Below, piece by piece: positions 32,966 to 45,850 of a DNA stretch of 64,000 nt. The notes under the pieces were generated by a model. That model saw nothing but the letters and a program-made list of their open reading frames with translations. It was not told where the DNA came from and ran no database searches. Numbering within the stretch: the stretch's first letter is position 1; the number at the start of each line of letters is the position of its first letter. This DNA is from Omphalotus guepiniiformis. Its lineage: Eukaryota; Basidiomycota; Agaricomycetes; Agaricales; Omphalotaceae. The position numbers and the translations under genes were made by a program. The stretch is taken from contig JAQOOI010000059.1 of assembly GCA_028554645.1 (NCBI GenBank), positions 1 through 64,000 on the forward strand, written 5' to 3'.

Positions 32966-33503
32966 TTTTGATTTAAAAATTTTTGCTATATTAGTGCGAT
33001 TAAATTCTAATTGATATTTATTATTATTTAGAATTTTTATTTCATTAATAATTTATATTTATATATGTAATATAGATAATTTATATATTTTTAATTATTT
33101 ACATGTTTTAGATAATTTTAATGATTATAATTTATTAAATTTGAGTGGATCTAATCTTGATCTTTCTTCTCCCTCCGCAACTGAGTTTTCTAATTCTTCT
33201 AATTCTAATCTTACTCCTAATAATAACTTTAACAATCAACCTAATATTACTCCAGACCCTAATACTGGTTCTTATTACTTGCATGGATTTGATTTTAATT
33301 GTGAAACGGATAGCTTTTCACAAGATAGTACAGTACATGATAATAACAATCCAGATAATCATATATCAACAGAGGAGTCAAATTCTGCAGATAATTTAGA
33401 TAATTTATCTAATGAAAATAAAACCTCCGAATCTGGATATACTTTCATAGCAGAAGTTAAAGATACCGATTATGACGCAGATATTGAAGATAATCTAGAT
33501 TAA
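32931..33503 (+). CDS. Unrecognised 190-residue ORF overlapping the end of cox2 (orf190)
   Basis: ATG 32931 lies inside the last cox2 exon in another frame; the two overlap by 35 bases. The frame is open to TAA 33501-33503 with one TGA=Trp. The predicted product has a hydrophobic segment near residues 29-45 (YLLLFRIFISLIIYIYI). A long polar, acidic tail follows, rich in Ser, Asn and Asp (SATEFSNSSNSNLTPNNNF, ending TDYDADIEDNLD). That looks like one membrane anchor with a disordered or acidic exposed domain. I recognise no family. It lacks hairpin elements and frameshifts. A shorter version could start at TTG 33141. Confidence 0.5.
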
Positions 33504-35600
33504 CTCTCATAATAATAACTATCTGCTTATTATATTATTTATGTTATTTTTTTAATTACTTAAACTATAATTTTTATTTATATATTTTTTTTTATATAAT
33601 TTTTATAATTTATAGTTATCTAAATTTTATTCAATATTTATATTTAACTTAAATTAGTTAAAAAAACCAAATATTTTTTAAAAAAATATTGTAACCCCAA
33701 GTATTTTTTATATTTTTACTGAATTTTAATAAATTAATTAGCTTTTAATACTGATCCTTAAATTAATTAATTTTTCTTTTTAATTTATGAAAAGTTCCTC
33801 CCCCCCCTCGCTTTTGCTTTAGGCAAGCGGCCCTTTAGCTCCCTCCCTTCCCTGCTTAGCAGGGAAGGGAGGGAGGAAAAGCGAGTGGTGCTAAAAAGCA
33901 GGGGGAAAGGGATGCAAGGGAGAAAGAATTTTATATATTTTTTTTTTATCTTGCTAAGGCAAATACACTCGCATTTAGCGATACTCACTTAAACTGTGCT
34001 ATTCTGCAAATTTGTTGTTCATGTTAATGCTTAAACATAGGCTCACTTAACTATTACTAAAGATAGTTTAAGATTATGCTTTTTCCAAAGCTTTAAATAT
34101 TAAATTAGCAAGATGTTTGCAAATGCAAGCTTAGTATCAAATGCAAGAAAAGCGGCTTACTAACGCATTTTGAAATAAATTTAAAAAACTGCAAAAGTTG
34201 GGGCGTCAACTCTCCATCGCATAATTAACTAAGCAAGAGTGGGTGTCTCGCTCCTTCCCTCCCTCGCCTTCGGCGGCGCGCGAGGGTCGATAGCAAAAAA
34301 TAAAAAAAAAAATATTTAAATAATTTTGTGCGGAAGCCCTTAATTTAAAGTAAAGGAGTTTGTAGTTTATAAAATAAGATGTTTTTTAATAGGAAACAAA
34401 ATATGATAATAGTCACATTTAAACCTGTATTCCGTATTAAATAATATTAAAAAAATCAAGGGTAAATGGCTAATTAAATGAAAAGCAAACAAATTTGGAT
34501 AATGTAGGACAATCACCTGAATTACCACCACACGGAAAGAGTGTTGAGAGTATGTGAGTCGTGCTATCCCCTGCCTGCTTTAGCAGTCCGCCCCTCCCAC
34601 ACAAGGGACCGCTATCCAACCCTCTTTGCTTATGCAATCCGCGACCCATCACTTTGCGATTACTCGCTTGCCTTAGCAAGCCCCACCCCTATCCTCCTGC
34701 TAAAGCAGTGGCTGGCTAAAGCAGGGTGTGCTAAAAAGCCAGGAGAAAGGGTCTCGGCTTGCCTGTAGCAAGCGAGGGGAGTAGGGAGAGAGTAATAACC
34801 ATTTCCATTAAAAATAAAAGTAGTATTTCCCCCGCCCGCTTCCTCCCGCCCTCCGCTTAGCTTATCGCTAGCTACGCGCTGCTAAAGCAGGAGTGGATTG
34901 CGGAGCTGCTAAAGCAGGGGAGCGAACATAAAAACATAATAACTAAATTATAAGTTGCGCTCGCGCCGCGAGCGAGAAGAAGAGCAAGATAAAAATAATT
35001 TTCATTTCAATATATAAATTTTTAGTGGGTAAGATAAGGCAAAATTATTTAAATTAAAAAAAATAAAAATTAGAAAAAACAATCTTAATAATTTAGATTT
35101 TATTAAAATATACTGCTCTTGCTAAAGCAGCAGCGAGAAAACTATCACAACATTATATGTTTTTGTTGTATTTAAATGTAATTTGGTGATTAATTGAAAA
35201 ATAGGGGGGGTGTGGGGGGGTAACTTTAAATATAAAATGATTATTTTTTTTATTATAGGTCGCGCAGGCCGCCGTTCCTCCCACTGCTTTAGGTAGTACC
35301 CTTCTTACTTATGCAATCCACGACCACTCGCCTGCTTTAGCAGCTACGTGGGCGAGAGGGAGCGGAGGGGAAAGGAGTCGCTGCTAAGGGGCAGCGAGAG
35401 AAATAGTTTTGAAATATACTGGAAATGGATAAAGATAAAATAAAATAAATAAACCTATAAAAATAGGTTTTGGAAGGTGCTGATATGGCTTAAAGCAGCC
35501 GCAAAGAATAATTAAAAAAAAAAACTGAAATTATAAAGATAAATAGATAAACCAAAAATAATATTAATTAAACATAAACTCGTAATAACTAAAAATTAGA
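33504..35600. other. Spacer with hairpin elements
   Basis: AT-rich DNA with GC elements at about 33797-33925, 34240-34290, 34550-34790, 34830-34925 and 35260-35400. Several hairpins here differ from the usual form by one extra base (for example GCTAAAAAGC for GCTAAAGC), which marks the start of the indel-rich part of the window. No gene supported. Confidence 0.55.
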
Positions 35601-35619
35601 TATTATGTAATATTTACTT

Positions 35620-36530
35620 AGTGTTTTTCTATATTTTATAAAAATAGCAATTTTAGGATATCTTTCCTCTAATTTAAATCTTTCTAATAGATAGTTTCCA
35701 TAGAAATTTAATAAAATACCAAAAAGACATCATAAAAATAATAGAACTTGAATAATATCATAAGAAAACTGCTAATTTAGAAATACCATTTAATGTTTCA
35801 AAAATTATTAAATAATTTCCTCTAAATCTAATACCGATGATTTTTTAACAGATTCCATTTATTTTTTCTGTTATTTTTTTATCATCGTCTAATTTAGATA
35901 AAAATTCACTATATTTTTGACTTTTTTTTTCCATTAAACCTTTTAAGTTTTTCAAATTCGCGAATCTCCAATAGTTTTTTTTGCTTGTATATTAGCTTTT
36001 TCTTTTATTATTTGAATCATAATATTTTGAACGTTCTTGCTCTATAGATGATTCGCTACTTGATTTAGGTAAATTTTTTAATTTATCTTTCTAAAAAACT
36101 GATTTTTCTATCTGACATAAGATTATCGTTTTTTATATTTTCAATTTTTTTAATATGTTCATTAGCAGTATTAATATGCATTTTATGATAAAAATTTTTT
36201 TGTGTTCTTTCATCTAAATTATCTCTAGCTATTTTTTGTCAGTTCTTCATTTTTTATTTTTTTGAGATTCAATTATTTTATCTTTATAATCTTTTGAATG
36301 TTCATTTTTAATAGTTATATATGAAGAATATATAGCTCCACCAGAAATTATTCCAGCAGTAAATCTTTTTATTCAACAGCGATACCTCCTTTTTTATATT
36401 CAATCTTATTTTTATTTTCTAAATGTTCAAAATATATTAAAAAAAAATTTATTAATATAAATAAAATTAAAAAAATAATTTTTAAGAAAGATAAAAAAGT
36501 TAAATTAGAATAACTTATGAAAAAATTCAT
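35620..36530 (-). pseudogene. Frameshifted unknown ORF relic on the minus strand
   Basis: Read on the minus strand, separate frames give charged, coiled-coil-like stretches such as ARDNLDERTQKNFYHKMHI and ANEHIKKIENIKNDNLMSDR, then KSSSESSIEQERSKYYDSNN, with hydrophobic pieces further on. Single-base shifts break it repeatedly. It lies just downstream, on the same strand, of a DNA-polymerase N-terminus (36770-37680), so it may belong to the same inserted plasmid-like unit. I do not recognise the family. Confidence 0.35.
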
Positions 36531-36769
36531 TTTTAATTATTAAAAAATAATCTAATATTATATTTATAAATAGCGTCTAACATCCTAAAAAATATTATTA
36601 TACAACTTTAACTATTCTCTAGCTTAGGAAATTAAACTTAGTTGTTATGTTTGCTAAAGCAAAAAAGTTAAAGCACTCCCGCTAATGCGATAACTTTAAT
36701 TTTGGAGTGTATGTAAAATATTAAAACAAAAATAAAATTAATAAAATAATAATTAAGACTCTTTTATCA

Positions 36770-37680
36770 CTATCTCATAATTAAATCCTTAAAAGATTTA
36801 TAAAATCTATCCCTTGCTTTAGCTACCTTCAACATTAAAAGTTTTACACAAATTATATAAAGAAACAGGCGCCCTTTGGTGAGCGAGAAAATTTTATAAT
36901 TATCTTTCCAATTTATTTTTAATTTAATATAATAGTTAAAAGTTATTTGAATAAATTTATTATTATTATCAATTATTGTATTCATAAAAGTCGAAAATAT
37001 GTTTGTTCTGCTTAAAGCGGCCCTTATAAATAAAAAAAAAAAACTATCAAAACTACCTAGATGTTATGAACAAAAATATTTTTACAAGTATATAATATTA
37101 TTTTTAATAAAAGTTAAATAATTTTTTCTCTCATACAATCATTTACACAAGCTTTATCTAAAGTTTGATTCTATTAACTTGTGATTTATTAAAAAAAATT
37201 CGCGACTCATTAACCAATTATACAGCTATAGATATAGCAATTAGGTATTTTGTGAACCTTTATAATTAATAGTTTTTAATATCCATAGTACTTATTAATT
37301 TTTAAGATTAATTATTAATATTTATATTAATTAATAGGTTGTAATATAATTATTATTAATTTTAACTGTTAATAGACTCGAGAGCTGAGCTTCCCGTCCC
37401 ACCGCAGCTAAGAGCAGGGTCTTCTCGCGCCCGTTCGCGTCCTTTGCTTTTAGCAAGGAACGCGAGGCTCCCGCCCCTGCCTGCTTTTAGGCTGGCAAAA
37501 GGGGGGGTGCCTAAAGCATGGAGCGAGGATTGCATAAGCAAGAGGGGGAATAGGTTCTTAAACCTAAAAAATTTTTATTTGAATTAGATAAAGCATTTTA
37601 GTTTAATTTTAAATATTTTTATTATTTAGATTTATCCATATTCCATGACTCTAAAGTTCTAAACTTTGAAAGTAGGAATT
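36770..37680 (-). pseudogene. dpo: Second copy of the DNA polymerase N-terminus (broken)
   Basis: Minus-strand frames match the piece at 1-459: an STMDIKTINYKGS-like exo I area, HLGSFDSFFFIYKG-like exo II (the usual acidic residues changed), then NTIIDNNNKFIQITF and VSLYNLCKTFNVEG (about 36865-36825). The two copies share flanking sequence up to a GTAGGAATTATATCGACCCC-like end near 37668-37690. A hairpin element at about 37375-37545 splits it. Many single-base shifts are present. It is a degraded copy of a plasmid-type polymerase gene. Confidence 0.65.
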
Positions 37681-37689
37681 ATATCGACC

Positions 37690-38872
37690 CCGTGGCTAAA
37701 GCAGGGGTGCTAAAGCAGGGAGACAAGAGCGAGGATAACCAGCATTATACATTTTTATTAATTTAAATTTAGCACTGCAGCGACTGGAGTTTTTAATATT
37801 TTTAGAAAATTTTTATTATTATCTAATAATAACATTATGTTGATAACTAAATTCACTATTATCAATTAAAGCTGAAGTAATTTATTACTTTTTTTATTAC
37901 GCAAGATTTAATAAATTTATCATTATTCATTAAAGTATATTTTAGAATAAATAAGGATTTTTATAGAATCTGAAAGGGTCATATATATTATTATTTTTGA
38001 AGTATAAAAAACTAAAAATTTTGCCAAAATTCATTATAATTAATTGATACAATATTTAATTTAAAATTCTCAATTACACAACACACAACCTAAAATTTAT
38101 TAAAATTAAAAAAAACAAACAAGTGATAAGGCAAAAAAAAACTTCTTCTCTGTTTTTCAAAAATAAATGAAATGTCTCCCCCCCTCGCTTTTGCGAACAG
38201 GGGAACGGGATTGATGTAAAATTCATAAGTTAAAAATAAAGTTTTTATTTGTTATTATCCCTCGCTCCGCGTATATCAAAAAAAAATAATAAAATTTACA
38301 CAAAAATAAAATAATTTTTATATACTAATTAAAAAAAATTTAACACTTAAAAGAGAGTGAACAAAATATAGCACAATTAATACTGTGTTATATACTATAT
38401 TAAGCAATCCAACTATGATAACATTTTTTATATGTTTAAATTTACATTAAAAAATTATTTTTCTTTTTAATGTTTATTTTTTTAATATGAAAAAATATAT
38501 TAAAATATTAAATAAATGGCTAAATATTTTTATAAAAATATGCAGTGTCCGCGTTTGCATAGGCGTTTTGGCTAGGCACACGCTCCCCTCCCCTGCTTTA
38601 GCAGGGGTAGGGGAGGCAATTTTGCTTATGCGTTTTGCTAGGCGGTCGGCCGGTAGCTAGCTGCTACAGCAAGAAAGGGATTTAATTTTTCTCTTTTGCT
38701 TAGGCTCACTATTCATCTTTTTACTCACTCTATCCTTTATTAGCACTAATCTGAGTGAGTGAGTGATTGAGTTTTTAATTTTATGCAACAGATTTAATAA
38801 ATTATTTCTAGCTTAAATAAAAATTACATCTTGATGTCAACACCACAATTAGTGAGTAAACAACAAAATTTT
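37690..38872. other. Spacer upstream of cox3
   Basis: AT-rich, with GC elements at about 37690-37730, 38177-38200 and 38560-38690. Minus-strand fragments near 37780-37960 are weakly protein-like (INNSEFSYQHNVII-type) and could be more of the polymerase leader region, but this is not secure. Confidence 0.5.
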
Positions 38873-41800
38873 ATGAACAAATTTCACAATTAATTTCAAA
38901 ATAAAAAATAAATTTCAGTCTCATTGACTTATCATCTTGTTGACCAATCTCCTTGGCCTTTTTTAATAAGTTGAACTTTATTTTTTATGGCAAAATAGGA
39001 CACGGCTGTTTTATGAATGGGGGCCCATGGGGTTTTAAATAATGGTGGATGGATTAATTATTTGTATGTTTTATATTTTTTAAACAATTCAAATTCCAGT
39101 AATGTTACTTTTGATTAGGGGAGGGATGTGTATAAATTACAGAGGGAATTTTATTAGGAAATCAATAAACAAATAGTAAGTAAAAGAAAAATGGTTTAAT
39201 GAGATAGGATTTTATAACTTTGTTTGTAAATTTTTTTTTTTTTTTGTTTTTTTTAGTGAAGGTTTTTTTTGCTTTTTGTTATCTTTATCTTTGGAGCTTA
39301 CTGTCCACTTCTAAGTATAGGTACCTTTTAGTTGTAGAAATAGTAGGAAGGGATTTACTGACCTCCCTTTAGGTAATTGTTACACCTTTAAAAATCCATT
39401 TTCTATTTAGTTTTCTTATTTTCCATTACTTAAATACTTTTTTATTATTAATCTAGTTCTGGAAGGCATTTATTATTTTTTACGGTTCCACCCCATGCTT
39501 TTTATTAGCTGGAATAAAAAAGGGAAATAAATTTACTACTTATCAAATAGTTTTTTTATTACTATTGTTAATTACTTGTGTGTATTTTACAATTATTTCA
39601 ATATATTGAATATACAGAATCTGGTTTTTCTATTTCTGATAGTGTATCTTGGTTCTTCATTTTTATGCTTCAACGGTCTACATGGGTTAATTAATGGAGC
39701 CCCTACCAATTATATAAACAAAAGTTCTTATTTTAAAGTAAACCTACTTAATCTACTTCTTCCTTTAAGGATCGTGTGGTCAGCTTTTAAAGGGGCTATC
39801 TAACTGAGAAGCCTGCCAAAGGCTACTTAAATAGAGTGGTGCTATTTCTTCGAAGAAATAGGTTGCCGCAGTATTTAATTTTAATTTAGTTCATAGTAGA
39901 CCTATACACCCACCCGCTGCTTTAGCAGCGAAAGGTGAGAGTGATGTGGAAAAATCAAACTTTGTATTAACTCAACAAACGGAGCCTTTGCAATTGCCGA
40001 AGGATGGGACAAATCATTTTATTTAGATACAAAATTTTTACAATGGTTAGCAGGTTTTACCGATGCAGAGGGTAATTTTAATGTCAGTCTTCGAAAATCT
40101 CAAAAGATAACACTTATAATAGTATTATTGTAACTTTTTCAAATAGGTCTACATATTGATGATTTATTTGTATTAAAATTTATTCAAACCAAATTAAATT
40201 GTGGACATATTTCAATTTCAGGTAAAAGATGTAATTATTTTGTTAATGACCAAAAATCATTAATAAATATAATTTTACCTATTTTCAAACATGCTCAATT
40301 AAATAGTTCCAAATATTATCAATTTTTTAATGTTTGAAAAAACTGTTAATTTAATTAAAAATAAAAAACATTTATCTTTTGAAGGAAAATTAGAAGTAAT
40401 TAAATATTATCTTGAAATGAAAAACGTAAATGCAAGCTCCTCGATCTAGAAATAAGAAAGGATATACTTATATCTGATTATTGATTAGGTGGATTTACAG
40501 ATGGTGATGCTAGTTTTTCTATTTCTAAAAATAGGTCCAAGATTAAAATTTGAAAACCATGAAAAGGAATTAGAATTATTTCAAAGTATTAAAGAGTATT
40601 TAAAATATGGTAACTTAAATATTACATTACCACGTAAATATTTACCAAATTCTAATCCTACGGTAACTTTAGAAATTAATAATATACACGTTTTAACAAA
40701 AAATTGTGATTATTCCTCTTTATAATAACTCTAATTTTAAAATTTTAAAAAGTAAGAAATATCTAGATTTTTGTGATTGGTCTATTTTTGGTTTGCATCT
40801 ATTTTTTATGGTTATCATAGATTAGCCGAAGGTTTAAATTTAATAATGAAATAAAGTCTCATATGAATAATTTTAGATTAACTACTCACTCACTCTCATC
40901 TCTTGCGCCAGCACCCTCATTTTAGTGAGTTCAGTAAGGCAAAGCCTCTACACATATATTTGTAAACAAGATACACATATACCATCAGGTTTAAGTATTT
41001 TAATAGATATCTTACCAAAATACTCACTCGCTCCTGCTTTAGCAAGACGGACCACAACAACTATCTTTAGGAGTTAATGTGTATGATGGCAAAGGTTTGA
41101 AAGAAGAGGTTACTATGCTTGGCACTACTATTTATACCTAAAATATCTTATCTTTTTTCTTTAACCTTCTCTCTTATGAGATTAAAAACGAGTAAGATTT
41201 TTTAAGAGGTACTAATAATTTAGTCTCTGAAAAATTAAAAGTAATTGCTATAGATGAGAGTAATAATAGATTTTCTTACTCTAGTTTAAGTGAATGTAGT
41301 AAAGCTTTAAAAATTGGAAGAACAAATAATTAAGAATTGTATATTTACAGGTCAAACTTATAGAAAATTATAAATTTATTTTTGGCTTATAAAATCTAAT
41401 CTTTTTTTTTAAATCGTATATAATATAAATTATACGATATTTTTATATAATTGACAGAAAAGTGGGTTAATTGCATAAAAAATCCTTATTATATAATTAT
41501 TATATCGACCCCCCACAAATAGTGATACTCGCACCCGCTTGCTTTAGCAAAAGCAATTTACAAAACAGTGAATTCACTGAATTGTCAAATAGCGAGGGTG
41601 ACCCTGCAAAGAAAACTTCTGCTTATACAAAGGCAAAGGGATCTCCCTCTTGCTTAGGCAATACGCGACCCAATCACTGGTCAAGCACAGCCACTCTGGC
41701 CTGCCATAAATGTGAGCCTGTGAGTTTATGGAACCTTAAAGTAGGGAGGGTTTTGGTTAAATATAATATTGATAATTATATGGAGGACAATATGCAACCA

Positions 41801-42305
41801 AGGCGTATATTAAATAAAGAAAAAAAAAAAAATTTTTTTTTTGGTTCCACGGTGCCTCTTGTACCTAATAGCCATATTTTAAAAATTAGTAATATACGAA
41901 GGTTCAACGACTAGTAGATGATTACTTTATTTAAGATAATTCTAACCACGAATGCCCACCAATAAGATATAATACTCTCTTCCCTTTCCTCTTGCTTATG
42001 CAAACCGCGAGCCCTGCTTTAAGCAGGGAAAAGGGTGGACAGCTACTAATTCTTATTGGATAACATAGTCTGAACCATTTTGAAAAAAATGGATGTGAGA
42101 GATAAAGAGCCTCTTACGATAACATATTGTACACGTTTATTATTGGAACTATCTTTATTTTTTATTTGGTTTTATTAGAATCATTAACTATAATGTTACA
42201 AAACAAGGTCACCTTGGTATTGAAACAGCTATCCTTTATTGACACTTTGTGGATGTTGTTTGGTTGTTTCTATTTATCGCAGTTTATTTTTGGGGAAGTA
42301 ACTAG
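38873..42305 (+). CDS. cox3: Cytochrome c oxidase subunit 3 (two exons, one intron, many indels)
   Basis: COX3 is a core membrane subunit of complex IV. Exon 1 begins at ATG 38873 (MNKFHN). Across several frames it gives LVDQSPWPFLISWTLFF, GVLNNGGWIN, KKGNKFTTYQIVFLLLLL and QYIEYTESGFSISDSV, then a disrupted LHGL at about 39675-39687. Exon 2 (42130-42305) gives HVIIGTIFIF, then RIINYNVTKQGHLGIETAIL and HFVDVVWLFLFIAVYFWGSN before TAG. The intron spans about 39688-42129. Single-base shifts, mainly extra T in T runs, break both exons. As the same shifts occur throughout this part of the window, I regard the gene as probably real and the breaks as sequence error, with decay as the alternative. 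Confidence 0.8.
39990..41390 (+). pseudogene. cox3 intron LAGLIDADG endonuclease with NUMOD1 tail (frameshifted)
   Basis: Pieces in different frames give FLQWLAGFTDAEGNFNVSLR (motif 1, about 40037-40098), QIGLHIDDLFVLKFIQTKLN, and WLGGFTDGDASFSISKN (motif 2, about 40483-40533). Further on, VIAIDESNNRFSYSSLSECS (about 41238-41297) looks like a NUMOD1 DNA-binding module. It is broken by many single-base shifts and hairpin elements (about 39905-39930, 40880-40960, 41030-41050). It was originally a LAGLIDADG_1 homing endonuclease for the cox3 intron. Confidence 0.7.
41860..42129 (+). ncRNA. cox3 intron group I core
   Basis: Core segments GGTTCAACGACTAGTAGATG (about 41900-41919), CCCACCAATAAGATATAATA and ATAACATAGTCTGAACC (about 42060-42076) resemble those of cob intron 4. 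A hairpin element lies between the last two. The likely intron end is G42129. Confidence 0.65.
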
Positions 42306-42412
42306 TTTTCCTATAGATGAAACTAACTCACAGTTATTATCTTTAATTTTATTTACGGCTAAGCCAGAAACCTGATTAAAAAAAAAAACAATGCTAAAGA
42401 CAAATAAAATAA

Positions 42413-43835
42413 TAAATTTAAATAAAAATAGGTATACTATAAATTTTATTCATACAAATGCTGTAACGTTATCTTCTTTTTAATAATGTGTTTCAAAATA
42501 TAGAATCAGAAGATAATTCTATTGGATATGCTATTGTAAATGAACGTTTATCTAATTTACAATTAGTTCCGTTTTGATGGAAAAAGTGAAAGTTTAGTTC
42601 CATTTAAGTCGTTTGCGGAGCAATCCCCACAAATTTCATCTTATAGTGAATAGTTTTCCTTGGCTAATTAGATAAAAATGGTAAATTTACTAGATCTAAG
42701 TAAAAATATAAAATTGTTTGTCGCGGAGCGAGGTGTAGATTTTAATTTCTAATTATTTAGAAAAAAGATTTAATATGGATCCTAGTCTAATAAATGAAAA
42801 AAGATTTAAGTGAATTACTAGAAAATTTTAAAGAAGATAGAGTCGCGGAGCGAGGAAGAAAAACAGTAACTGTTCTTGATTTATTTAATTATGTTTCAGA
42901 TTTATATGATAATGATAAAGATAAGCTTTAAAACAACAATTACTGAAAAAATGAGCTGAAAATACCGAAAGTGAAAAGAATCTTTTAGAGTCATTAAACC
43001 AAAATAAACCATTAAAAAAATTTGGTGATATTACTCTTAATGAAATTGTGGATAATTTAAAAAATTGTAGCGCCGTCCTAAAGGAGGCGAGGGAATATAT
43101 TTTAAATAAAGGTCATATAACATTACAAGCATTACCTATTTGTTGTTAATGCAGCTGGTTATGGTTTAATGATGCGATCTTATTATAAATTTGTTTATTA
43201 TAGACCTTTTCCTACAGATATAAATACTATGAAATTAAAAAATCTACAAAAGCATAGAGATATTAATTTAGCTTTATTTGCTTTTATAGGTGCACCTTTT
43301 GCAATACTTTTATTAAGAACAAGCTTCAATATCAAGTAAAGATATGATCACAGTACAATATGATTTAGGTAGTTTTACTGATAATAGTAATAAAGACTTA
43401 AATAGAAGTGGTTTATGATTTTTTTTGGCTATATTAAATAACAAAATACCTAATTCGGTTAAACTATTTTTTAAATTTTTCTCGCTCGCGCTTGGTGTTT
43501 TATTAATATTAAAATTATTAGGAGTTTTTTTTGATATTGATTTAGATATAACAAATACAATATTGTATTTAAAATTATTTTTTTATTTATCTTGGTCTTT
43601 TAACTTTTATTTATCAATTATCGAATTTATTTTTATTGAACAAATTTATTAATAACAAAAATATAAAAATATCTGAAGTTTTACCTGAATTTTTTAATAA
43701 ATTGATTAAAAGATTTTGAAGAATTAAGTTCTAATAAAGAAAGTATTAAAGAATTTAAAAAGCATTGTTATATAAATTTATCAATATATATAGTAATGCT
43801 TATTATATTTATTTTATTTATTTAGCAATATTTAT
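42413..43835 (+). pseudogene. Unknown membrane protein, paralogue A (frameshifted)
   Basis: Fragments in several frames give an N-terminal soluble part (IESEDNSIGYAIVNERLSNL), a central block KKFGDITLNEIVDNLKN followed by GYGLMMRSYYKFVYYRPFPT, LALFAFIGAP, and a hydrophobic C-terminal part around VKLFFKFFSLALGVLLILKL and YLKLFFYLSWSFNFYLSIIE (43437-43652). At least three membrane segments are suggested. Related copies are at 44282-45850 (sharing the GNITLLEI and AIRPFPT blocks) and 50515-51925. I recognise no family. GC elements (GTCGCGGAGCGAGG, twice) lie within it. Breaks may be sequence error. Confidence 0.5.
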
Positions 43836-43886
43836 AATCATTTGTAATCTTATTAAAATTTAAAAAAAAATGATTGTAATAAATAT

Positions 43887-44195
43887 TAATTAATTTTTTT
43901 TTTATAATTTTATTTGTTTTTAAAAAAATAAAACAAAAAAATTCATTTTTCAAGAAACTGCGTAAGATATTCAACAAAAAAATTTAAACTAATGAATTTA
44001 TCAATAATTTTATATTTTAATAGATATATTAGGATTCATATTAAATAGAAAAAATATTATCCTTATGATCATTGCCACAATTTATTTATCGCAGTTTATT
44101 TTTGGGGGAATAAATAGTTTTTCTATAGATGAAACTAACTCACAGTTGTTATATTTAATTTTATTTAAGGCTAAACCTGATTTAAAAAAAAAAAC
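43887..44195 (+). repeat. Junction of a nad4L 5'-end copy and a cox3 3'-end copy
   Basis: 43887-44079 repeats the nad4L leader and first codons (47471-47663). After ATGATCATTGCC it switches abruptly to a copy of the cox3 end and downstream flank (TTTATCGCAGTTTATTTTTG, then GATGAAACTAACTCACAGTT; original at about 42269-42385). This is the scar expected from tandem duplication of a segment running from the end of cox3, through one ORF, to the start of nad4L. Confidence 0.85.
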
Positions 44196-44281
44196 AAAGA
44201 TAATCTAAAAAATTATAAATATTAAATTAAATATTCACTCCAACGCCTCACTTTAGTGCTAAGGCACCGCAGGCAAGAGTG

Positions 44282-45850
44282 ATAAAAAGGGGTGTTGCAG
44301 TTGCTCCCTATCTCCGCAACCCAAGCGCGGAGCGAGGGGCTGCTAAAGCTGGGGGGGCGATAAAGTCTTGCAATTTTAATAATAATAAATTAAGGGGATT
44401 TCATTCAAGTGTATGTTTGTTAAGTGATAAGGATTTAAAAAGAAGAATTAAAAATTTAAAAGCTTCTAGTAGTTTTGAAAAAGCTTCTAGTAGTTTTAAA
44501 GATATAAGTTTTACTACAGAAAAGGGTAATGAAATAAAAGAAAGTTTATTAAAATTAAAAGAAGAAGAAATTTCAAATAATAATATTAATGTATCTGAAG
44601 AATATAAAGAAGTTATAGATTATTTTAATAATGGGGAAAAATAATGTTTCAAGTTATGAGGAAGCATTTCCTAATTATGCTAAAGATAAAGGTTTAGTTA
44701 AAGATAAAGTTAAGGATGAAAAGTGTGTATGCCTCTATGCTCTTGCTAAAGCAGCTAGCGAGTGGTTAAAGAAGTTCTGAAAGTTTTAGATTCAGTGTGC
44801 TTCTCCCCATTCCTGCTTTTAGCTGTCGCTGCGCGAGCGAGGGGAAAGGATATAGCCAAGATTTTATTGAAAAAGTTAAAATTAAGTAATATAGTAGATA
44901 AAGTATTATCAAAAGATAGTTCATATAGTCTTAAAAAAAAAGTTGGTGATGAAATATTAAAAGAACTAACACCTTTAGAAAAAATAGGTAATATTACATT
45001 GTTAGAAATATATAACAATTCTATTGAATTTTAAAGATAAATTAAATATAAATATAAAACCTAATTATATGGAAATGGGTTTTTCTTTGGTTAGTTATGG
45101 TTTTATTATTAAAGTCTTATAATAAATATGTAGCTATTCGTCCTTTTCCTACAAATGTGTCGCCTGAAGAATTAAAAAACTCTTAAAATGACTAGAACTT
45201 TTAGTAGATTTTGATTTGCTGGTCTAATAGCACCTGCACTAATATTTTCTTTTATTTCGCTGCGCGAGCAGCGACAGATTAGACCGAGAAGTGGGCTTTT
45301 TGAAGTAAAACAAAGTTTACCAAAAAAAAAATATCGAGCTGCTCTTGCTAAAGCAGCAGTGTAAAAGTGATAGTAAATTAACAGGAGGCCTGATGCGAAA
45401 ATAATTTTGGTTGATTCTTTTTACTTAAAAAAGTAAAATATATGAGTTAAAGGTTTTATAATACTAATTTTAATATTAATGTTCTTTATGTTTGGCGCCT
45501 GCTTTAGCTGTCGCTGCGCGACCAGCGAGATAGAAATAAGTTTGATTATATAATATAAAAGATTTGAAAATTGATATATATTATTATTTTAAAAAAATTA
45601 TATTATTTATTATATTGATTCCTATAATTATAAATGCTATTAACACTATATTTATTAGATATAATAGAAAGAAAAGGTGAAATATCAAGCGCCTCCTTTC
45701 CCCCTTTCCCCTCGCTTTGCCTGCTTTAGCTGAGGGGCGGTGGTGGACGGACTGCGAAAAAAATTATTACCTGGTATATTAAATAGATATATTAATTATT
45801 TAATAAAAGTGGTTAAAAATAAAAAACTTTTAAGTTATTACATAAGATAG
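44282..45850 (+). pseudogene. Unknown membrane protein, paralogue B (frameshifted)
   Basis: Longest pieces: 44282-44644 (contains KLRGFHSSVCLLSDKDLKRR and a charged KEEEISNNNINVSEEYKEV stretch) and 44762-45034 (LKKKVGDEILKELTPLEKIG, then NITLLEIYNNSIEF). Then SYGFIIKVL and YNKYVAIRPFPTNVSPEELK follow in further frames. The order of blocks matches paralogue A. GC elements lie inside (about 44240-44370, 44735-44850, 45255-45290, 45495-45530, 45690-45745). It arose with A by tandem duplication (see 43887-44195). Function unknown. Confidence 0.5.

Noticed and set aside
33145..33399. 84-codon hydrophobic frame overlapping orf190
   Set aside because: Out-of-frame shadow of the Ser/Asn-rich codons of orf190 (TCT/AAT runs read as Leu/Ile).
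41471..41914. 147-codon open frame in the cox3 intron
   Set aside because: Passes through hairpin elements and into the group I core; no motif of an endonuclease or other family.
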